From NCBI GenBank assembly GCA_009746045.1, contig RPFO01002225.1, positions 1 to 34,837 on the forward strand: 34,837 nucleotides of DNA, in the 5' to 3' direction. Each line of letters begins with the position of its first letter. Within the stretch, counting starts at the first letter, position 1. Positions 29,914 to 34,837 of this stretch are shown in pieces. The position numbers were made by a program, and so were the translations under genes. The notes under the pieces are model-generated. The model worked only from the letters and a program-made list of their open reading frames with translations, ran no database searches and was not told where the DNA came from. This stretch comes from Mesostigma viride (Eukaryota; Streptophyta; Mesostigmatophyceae; Mesostigmatales; Mesostigmataceae).

Positions 29914-30531
29914 ATGACGTTCTACAGGACGGAGGGGGGCGAGTGGATCAACTTGGAAGACAGGCTTCTGGGAGTGGTTAAGAGCGCGCTCAGGCTTCTG
30001 CCGGACATTAAGCTGGATTTTAAGCCCAAGGAGGGTGAAAGGTCTCTTTTGAAACCGGATGTCGCGAAGGCCGCGGCTCTTGTTTTCAATATCGAGGGTC
30101 GGGGACTCCCAAACCCGACCGTAGAGCCATTTGAGGAGGTGCTTGTGAGGTGTGGTGCTATAAGGCCCTATGATCCATCAATACCCAGCCCAATTTGTTT
30201 TCAGTCGATCGATGCTGATGGTAATGAAAGTTGGATACAGATGACGCGGCCATATGATAGGGGAGAAGGGTTTAAGGGTTTAGGGGAGGTGGGACGGTTC
30301 GAATGGGTCATCTTGAAGGACGGCAAGTACTTCAAGCATCACACTGACCTGATCATCGACCGGCTGTTCGTGTCTGCTGGAGATTGCATGTTCTGGTTGA
30401 GGGAATACGTGCATGAGTGGGGACCCGACGGTGTTGACGAGTTTGAGAAAGCGGTTCGTGAGGTGATGTCCGCGCTGGGGCAGGAGTACAAGTTCGAGTG
30501 CGTGACTGACGCGAATCGATTATGCGACTGA
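29914..30531 (+). CDS. Hypothetical protein, cassette family
   Basis: An ATG directly after TTGCAG gives 205 residues ending RLCD. I do not recognise a domain. There are two apparent parts: an N-terminal helical region (LEDRLLGVVKSALRLLPDIKL) and a C-terminal half rich in aromatic residues (FEWVILKDGKYFKHHTDLI, CMFWLREYVHEWGPDG). No membrane segment or signal peptide is seen. The 3' end (ATGCGACTGA) resembles that of the next gene, and a truncated copy of its tail lies at 29551-29630. Flanking spacers are duplicated, so it belongs to a tandem cassette family. Composition and conserved flanks support coding. Confidence 0.7.
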   Translation: MTFYRTEGGEWINLEDRLLGVVKSALRLLPDIKLDFKPKEGERSLLKPDVAKAAALVFNIEGRGLPNPTVEPFEEVLVRCGAIRPYDPSIPSPICFQSIDADGNESWIQMTRPYDRGEGFKGLGEVGRFEWVILKDGKYFKHHTDLIIDRLFVSAGDCMFWLREYVHEWGPDGVDEFEKAVREVMSALGQEYKFECVTDANRLCD

Positions 30532-30779
30532 AGTGTTGGGTGTGATTTTCTTTGCGCCAACGGCCGTTGGAACCTGCAAATTAGGGTTTGATTTTCTTTG
30601 CGCCAACGGCCGTTGGCAGCTGGAAAGTTGGGTGTGATTCGCCACGTGGCACTATGGATGTAATCAATAAATGCATAATAAAAATTTTTTTCGTGCATTT
30701 TTCGTGCGCCAACGGCCGTTGGAGGCTGGAAAATGGTGTGATTTTCGTGCGAGTAATAAATCATTCTTGTTGTTTCAAG

Positions 30780-30793
30780 CCAACGGCCGTTGA
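30780..30793 (+). promoter_or_regulatory. Leader palindrome of the 30833 gene
   Basis: CCAACGGCCGTTGA followed by CGGTGAG, ending 39 bp before the ATG at 30833. Confidence 0.55.
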
Positions 30794-30795
30794 CG

Positions 30796-30832
30796 GTGAG
30801 AAATGTGTATCAAACGGTGTTGGTGGTCGCAG
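30796..30832 (+). other. Candidate 37-nt leader intron
   Basis: GTGAGAAATG at 30796 and GGTCGCAG before the ATG, the same arrangement as upstream of 29914. If unspliced, an in-frame ATG at 30803 would add ten residues. Confidence 0.25.
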
Positions 30833-31615
30833 ATGGCGGTCAAATGCACGGTTGCGTGGTGCCAGGAAGCGAGAGCAGGAGGGGATGACTTGTGCGTGCG
30901 TCATGTCAGCGTGCGAACGGGAATGGCAGGGAGGGTGAAGGATTTGTTTGCAAAAAAGGGGGGGTGTATCGCCCGGGATTGCCAGCTTCCATTCGGGACG
31001 GATTGCATGCCTTTTTGTGATGGACACGCCAAGTTGTCAGGGGAGATGCAAGAGGTGATCAAAGGAGGCTTGTTGTTTGTGCATGGCGAGTCCAGTGCTG
31101 GTGAAGGACCTCTTGTCCTGAGTTTTGAGGTGGACAGTGCTGGAAGTCTGGAAAGAATGGCGGTCAGGTCGCGGGAATGGATGTTGAATCACCCTGACTT
31201 TGACTCGTATGCCTACTGCCAAGGTTTCGGGGACGCCGTTTTTACATGGATGCTGTGCTCGGAGGATGACGTGCATGCGATTGTTTCGCATGACGACTTG
31301 GATATCGCAGGCGCCATGGGCGCAGACCTGTTGTTGTATTTCATGATTGGATGGGGTTGCGGATTTTTGGAAGGTGATTGGTGGGTCCCGCACCTCGCAA
31401 GGCTTACTTTTGCGGTCGGCGAATTGCCTGTACCTGTTGAAGTCTCAAAAACTCGTGTGGAGATGGCTGCCGTTCTGGCATCGGGGGTTAAGCGCCAAGC
31501 CCGATTTGCCATGACCGTTGTTGCTGATGCTGAGGGGGAGGAAATTGAAAAGGTCGTGGAAAGGGTCGTCCTGGCCTCTGCTTTGGTGGAGAGAGCAAGG
31601 AATGCATGCGACTAG
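30833..31615 (+). CDS. Hypothetical protein with two short Cys/His zinc modules
   Basis: The ATG after CGCAG (GCAGATGG) gives 260 residues. It is preferred over the in-frame ATG at 30803 because the paralogous leader before 29914 has an out-of-frame length. The N-terminus carries two copies of a small module: KCTVAWCQ...DLCVRH and GCIARDCQ...PFCDGH, pattern C-x4-C-x(8-11)-C-x2-H. Such C..C..GLC..H modules are known as small zinc-binding units, often beside nucleic-acid-binding domains. The middle is unrecognised and rich in aromatic and acidic residues (DFDSYAYCQGFGDAVFTWML, GADLLLYFMIGWGCGFLEGDWW). The C-terminus is helical and ends NACD, like the preceding gene. Similar modules occur in the genes at 32216 and 33024. 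Confidence 0.75.
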   Translation: MAVKCTVAWCQEARAGGDDLCVRHVSVRTGMAGRVKDLFAKKGGCIARDCQLPFGTDCMPFCDGHAKLSGEMQEVIKGGLLFVHGESSAGEGPLVLSFEVDSAGSLERMAVRSREWMLNHPDFDSYAYCQGFGDAVFTWMLCSEDDVHAIVSHDDLDIAGAMGADLLLYFMIGWGCGFLEGDWWVPHLARLTFAVGELPVPVEVSKTRVEMAAVLASGVKRQARFAMTVVADAEGEEIEKVVERVVLASALVERARNACD

Positions 31616-31628
31616 GTGTTTTTGGTCG

Positions 31629-31642
31629 CCAACGGCCGTTGG
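31629..31642 (+). promoter_or_regulatory. Palindrome shared by two genes
   Basis: CCAACGGCCGTTGG starts 14 bp after the stop of the 30833 gene and ends 44 bp before the ATG at 31687. It is the only element between the two genes, so one copy may serve both ends. Confidence 0.55.
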
Positions 31643-31686
31643 ACTTGCAAAATGTCCTGTGAGCTGAGTCCGTTTCTTAACTTGCC

Positions 31687-32031
31687 ATGGACGTCGGTTG
31701 TGCAGGGGCAGGGTGTAGGATGGAGTGCGGAAAAGAAGGAAAGGAAGGGGGGGAGACTACAAAGGAAAACCTGATAGAGATTGTGGAGGCCGAACTGGAA
31801 GACCTGCCCGATCTGGTTCTCGAAGAGGACGGGCAATTGCACGCTGAACGTCTTGATGGCGTGGGCATGATGATGTCGGAGGTTGATGGGTATGGTGGAA
31901 TTGCTAAAGGTGTATTGCGTAAATTGAGGCGTGAGGAGGATGTGGGGACTCCGGCTCATGTTTTGGTCAGTTTTATGAACGACAATTGGGGTCGAATGCA
32001 ACCCACTAAAGATGGGGAGGATGTTGACTAG
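31687..32031 (+). CDS. Small acidic hypothetical protein
   Basis: An ATG in GCCATGG context gives 114 residues. The N-terminus has three Cys (C5, C10, C14) and a Lys/Gly-rich stretch; the rest is acidic and helical (NLIEIVEAELEDLPDLVLEEDG) and ends KDGEDVD. No family is recognised. It sits between palindromes at 31629 and 32124, in the same arrangement as its neighbours, and an AATAAA lies about 30 bp after the stop. Confidence 0.6.
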   Translation: MDVGCAGAGCRMECGKEGKEGGETTKENLIEIVEAELEDLPDLVLEEDGQLHAERLDGVGMMMSEVDGYGGIAKGVLRKLRREEDVGTPAHVLVSFMNDNWGRMQPTKDGEDVD

Positions 32032-32123
32032 AATGTGATTTTAGGATGAATGTAAATTTATTTAATAAAGAAGAATCATTTGGAAAAAATCGCCTGATGG
32101 TGTCAAGTTTTGTGCGTCTAAGG

Positions 32124-32137
32124 CCAACGGCCGTTGG
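32124..32137. repeat. Palindrome after the 31687 gene
   Basis: CCAACGGCCGTTGG, 92 bp after the stop and 21 bp before the next copy. Confidence 0.85.
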
Positions 32138-32158
32138 GATGTGTGGAATTTAACAGGG

Positions 32159-32172
32159 CCAACGGCCGTTGA
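32159..32172 (+). promoter_or_regulatory. Leader palindrome of the 32216 gene
   Basis: CCAACGGCCGTTGA ends 43 bp before the ATG, with the same TTGA ending as the leaders of the 29914 and 30833 genes. Confidence 0.55.
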
Positions 32173-32215
32173 CCCTGCTGAATGCGTGCGTTTGCGGGTG
32201 GTGTAAAAAATATCG

Positions 32216-32797
32216 ATGTGCACAGATGGACCCATTCGATGCGAACATCCGGATTGTCAATGGGAAGGAATGCCGACGGACAGCGAGTGGTTCTGTCCCA
32301 AGCATTCTGACGTATGGGGGGCGTTGTTTGCCGAAATCGAGAGCGGGCTGATGACGATTGACCGTCACATCGTGACGAAAAAGTGGAAGCCTTGGCCCAA
32401 CAACATGGTTTTGGTCTTGTACTATGTTGACAAGAAGCCTCGATTCATGCTGCGTGATGCAGAGTGGGTGATAGAGGAGGTGGGACAGATGCGACCTGGA
32501 GAGGGGATAGGCGGAGAGGACAAGCCGCCAAGGCATGTGTGGGCTTACATGGGAGACCATCCCGACTGTCCAACGGCCAAAGTGTGGCATGATATGGGAA
32601 GGGACCTGGCCACGGAGTCCGCGTATGAGTGCGCGCGACTCGTGACAGCGCTCTTGAAGGGGGAGGTGAAAGACCTGATGCGCAAGGGGGGGTTGGTAGA
32701 GCAGATTAGACAGCAGATTAGACGTGTGTGTGATTTTGATGAGGAGATTGATGAGAAGCCGGCAAAGAGGGGCAGGATGGACAGAATTGCTCAGTAA
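32216..32797 (+). CDS. Hypothetical protein with N-terminal Cys/His zinc module
   Basis: The ATG at 32216 is chosen because an in-frame TAA lies 15 bp upstream and the Cys/His module follows directly. The product is 193 residues. Residues 9-27 (CEHPDCQWEG...WFCPKH) form the same C-x4-C-x11-C-x2-H module as the second copy in the 30833 protein, followed by a similar helix (GALFAEIESGL versus GEMQEVIKGGL). The rest is unrecognised, with a second H-P-D-C site (GDHPDCPTAK) and a basic C-terminus (KPAKRGRMDRIAQ) that could be a nuclear signal. The gene lies 20 bp or more from other genes and has no visible intron. Confidence 0.7.
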   Translation: MCTDGPIRCEHPDCQWEGMPTDSEWFCPKHSDVWGALFAEIESGLMTIDRHIVTKKWKPWPNNMVLVLYYVDKKPRFMLRDAEWVIEEVGQMRPGEGIGGEDKPPRHVWAYMGDHPDCPTAKVWHDMGRDLATESAYECARLVTALLKGEVKDLMRKGGLVEQIRQQIRRVCDFDEEIDEKPAKRGRMDRIAQ

Positions 32798-33023
32798 GAA
32801 AGAGAGGGAGAAAATATGATTTGATTAATCTGATGCGTGTAATTGAAACTAATTTATTTTGTCTCATAAAACTTCTTTGAACGGACCTTCTTTGAACCAA
32901 CAATTATTGCACAAAAAGACTAGATTGAGAATTGTGTGAGAAAGACGCCAGAGGGGGTTCTGACGGTGCTCATTGCCCCTGTTATACAATGGCTGCTGTA
33001 TGGGACTCATGGCAATTGCGCAG

Positions 33024-33838
33024 ATGGCAACGAAATGCAAAATCTGTACGGAGCCCGTAAGGGTCGAGGGACTGTGCGCGGAACATTACAATTCCTACAA
33101 GCGACGACCTCGAGTACCAACATGCCAAGGATCCATACGGGGGGTGTGGATTTCTTAGATGTGATAGACCACTGGAGGGATTGGATGTGTATTGCAAGAC
33201 ACATCTACCTTTTGCCGAGAAGTTGGAGGACGTGTGCGCTCGTGGGATGCATACGTAGCAAGTTTGCAGATGTTGATGGGGAAGACCGGAATGACACGCT
33301 CGGTCCTCCACTTCACGGAACGCACACTGGGGAACGGAAAGTTGAGCTGGTGCGCCTCGACAGGCAGGGACTCGAGATTTTGGAGGGGGCAGCGCGTACG
33401 GGTTTGCTCATGGGCATAACGTTACATGGGGATTCCTTGCAGGGTGTGGCGCGGAATGCGCGTACACCTTGATGACGAATAGGATTTGTGGAAGCACAAA
33501 GACTGCACAAGGATATTTTGGAGCTTCTTCTTGCCGCAGAGCCGGTGGACTGCCGAAGAGGCCTGAGGAGCGGGACCGTTTGATCAGGATGTGGTGAAGG
33601 CGGATATAGATGCAGATGTGGAGGCGCAAAGGCGAAGGCAGAGGAAGCGCGTCGTGCAAAGGAGGAATCGGATCAAGAACTGTTGGAGAAGATGCAGAGC
33701 TCCAACAAAATTTTGCATCGTTTGGGGATGGCGGACGTCGCTTATGATGCGAGTCCGGGAAGGGGAAGAAACAAAAGAGGAAAAGATAATAATGGGAATG
33801 GTCGCCCACTGTTCTTGTCACAGAAATGCTTTTGTTAA
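33024..33838 (+). pseudogene. Decayed zinc-module paralog with coiled-coil tail
   Basis: An ATG after GCGCAG opens KCKICTEPV...GLCAEHYNSYKRR, a module like that of the 30833 gene, and stops at 33158. One frame over, beside a run of six G at about 33138-33143, a second module continues (CGFLRCDRP...VYCKTHLPFAEKL). Further frames give KVELVRLDRQGLEILEGAA (about 33340-33396), VEAQRLHKDILELLLAAEP (about 33488-33544) and a coiled-coil tail (KAEEARRAKEESDQELLEKM, about 33635-33694) ending at a TAA at 33836. At least five frame changes are needed. The upstream region keeps a degraded palindrome (CCAGAGGGGGTTCTGACGG) and the TGACGGTG word of the active leaders, so this looks like a dead family member. 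Confidence 0.6.
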
Positions 33839-34029
33839 TGCTGGCGAACTTGGGACGGTCGTCCGTATTTCAACATTCCTTGCCTTTAAAATTGATTGAT
33901 GGGTAAATAATAATACTGAGCAAGCCTTCCATTTATGTGTCTGTGGTCATACAATTTCGTTATTGTTTCAACCCTTGCAACGAGGTTTTTCTTGTCCATG
34001 CATGTAAGTCTCAACCTTGGTGTCATGGA

Positions 34030-34490
34030 ACTGCGTCTTTGCATATTACACCCATTAATGCTCGGATTGCATCATCATGTTCCACAAGGGAATAAATGAG
34101 TAGCTATTGAAGCTTGCGTTGGAAATCCCAAATAATCGACTTCTTCTGCTTTACTACTAAATTCTGGTTTATATCGCACATGAACATAATTATTTTCAAC
34201 ACTAGAGTAACAAGAAAGTAATAAATATTCTGGGGCGAATTTAAATTGATCTTGTTGATGTGGAGGTATAAAAATAGGTATTTCACTTTTAATTACTTGA
34301 TTTTTTTGTAATGTATAAAGGACAAGAAACATATTCATTTACTTTACTATGCGTAGCTAAGATCAATTAAACCGGTATTAGGCCCTTCTGGCGTTTGTAT
34401 AGGACCATAATGACTAGGATGTATATCATGTAACGTGCGTGTTTGCAAGTTGGCCGTTGACACTCTACGACGGAGCCAATTTTCGGAAGA
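34030..34490 (-). pseudogene. rpoB: Plastid rpoB fragment (NUPT)
   Basis: On the minus strand the frame ending at 34347 contains RRRVS and DIHPSHYGPIQTPEGPNTGL, the conserved RNA polymerase beta-subunit segment (usually HPSHYGRICPI-TPEGPN-GL) with a small deletion. A shift then gives SLATHSKVNEY, and a further frame continues KNQVIKSEIPIFIPPHQQD to LLLSCYSSVENNYVHVRYK and KAEEVDYLGFPTQASIAT. A last shift gives VEHDDAIRALMG, the EHDDANRALMG block. Order and spacing match one stretch of about 150 residues of plastid rpoB, with several indels. It is a non-functional fragment of plastid DNA in what otherwise looks like nuclear sequence. Flanks 33839-34029 and 34491-34600 hold no supported gene. 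Confidence 0.85.
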
Positions 34491-34608
34491 ACCTGCCTCA
34501 TTTATGAATGCATCGACTGTGTGCATAATTGTGATCATTGAATTGAACAAAAAAATTCTCTTATTGCCAATCATGGCTATTCTCTTAATGCCCTATCATG
34601 GCTATTTG

Positions 34609-34837
34609 TTTGTGTATGTTTTGCCCATGTTATTACATTAATGGCATGATGTTGTGGATTGCTCTATCTATGATGGTTGTTCGTTGTGTATGCTTTGCCA
34701 TGTTGTTACAGTAATGGCATGATGTTGTGGATTGCTAGCTCAATCTATGATGGTTGTTCGTTTGTGTATGCTTTGCCCATGTTGTTACAGTAATGGCATA
34801 ATGTTGTGGATTGCTAGCTCAATCTATGATGGTGTTC
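34609..34837. repeat. Short tandem repeat of about 76 bp, three copies
   Basis: TGTGTATG...GCCATGTT...GGCATGATGTTGTGGATTGC recurs at about 34611, 34685 and 34763. Periods are 74 and 78 bp because of small indels. The array reaches the window edge. Confidence 0.8.

Larger units (their letters stand above)
30532..30832. repeat. Intergenic cassette copy 2
   Basis: Homologous to 29631-29913. It holds palindromes at 30557, 30603, 30709 and 30780, a CCACGTGGCAC word and an AATAAATGCATAATAAAA tract at about 30667-30684. The palindrome at 30603 is absent from copy 1. Confidence 0.85.

Overview
The window looks like nuclear DNA of a plastid-bearing eukaryote, probably an alga of unknown lineage. Three things point that way: an endonuclease-type LINE retrotransposon with PHD and RING fingers, kilobases of minisatellite, and a decayed plastid rpoB fragment near the right end that reads like a nuclear plastid insertion (NUPT). 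The protein genes are small and apparently intronless, with F-box, MYND and short Cys/His zinc modules. I could not identify the species.

Layout. 1-1280: seven perfect 170-bp tandem repeats plus a partial one. 1281 to about 6705: a GC-rich LINE (PHD, RING-H2, C2H2, reverse transcriptase, restriction-like endonuclease) broken by several frameshifts. About 6720-7893 (minus): a Cys-rich, transposon-like gene whose 3' end runs into the LINE tail. 7959-8520: nine 62-bp repeats, each carrying the palindrome CCAACGGCCGTTGG. 8520-10456: mostly non-coding, with a tRNA-like relic and a 493-bp element with perfect 25-bp terminal inverted repeats. 10457-20147: a large satellite complex of 30-bp and 29-bp minisatellites that share an inverted 17-bp core, broken up by a recurring block of about 230 bp and ending in 800 bp of polypyrimidine. 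20150-33840: a gene cluster, all on the plus strand. 34030-34490: the rpoB relic. The window ends in a short tandem repeat.

The cluster from 20.7 to 33.8 kb is the most interesting part. It holds a small NLS-like protein, two MYND paralogs (the second frameshifted in a G9 run), an F-box protein, several unrecognised proteins and three genes that share a short C..C..(F/L/Y)C..H zinc module. Nearly every gene boundary carries the same 14-bp palindrome. There are about 39 copies in the window, in one orientation with a shared 3' flank. In five consecutive genes the palindrome ends 39 to 54 bp before the ATG, so it behaves like a core-promoter or boundary element. It has also been amplified into two tandem arrays (62-bp and about 208-bp units). 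Spacers between neighbouring genes are duplicated, so the cluster seems to have grown by tandem duplication of gene-plus-spacer cassettes.

Several frameshifts fall in G or C runs, so residual sequencing indels must be excluded before those genes are called dead. All functions rest on motifs read by eye; no database search was run.
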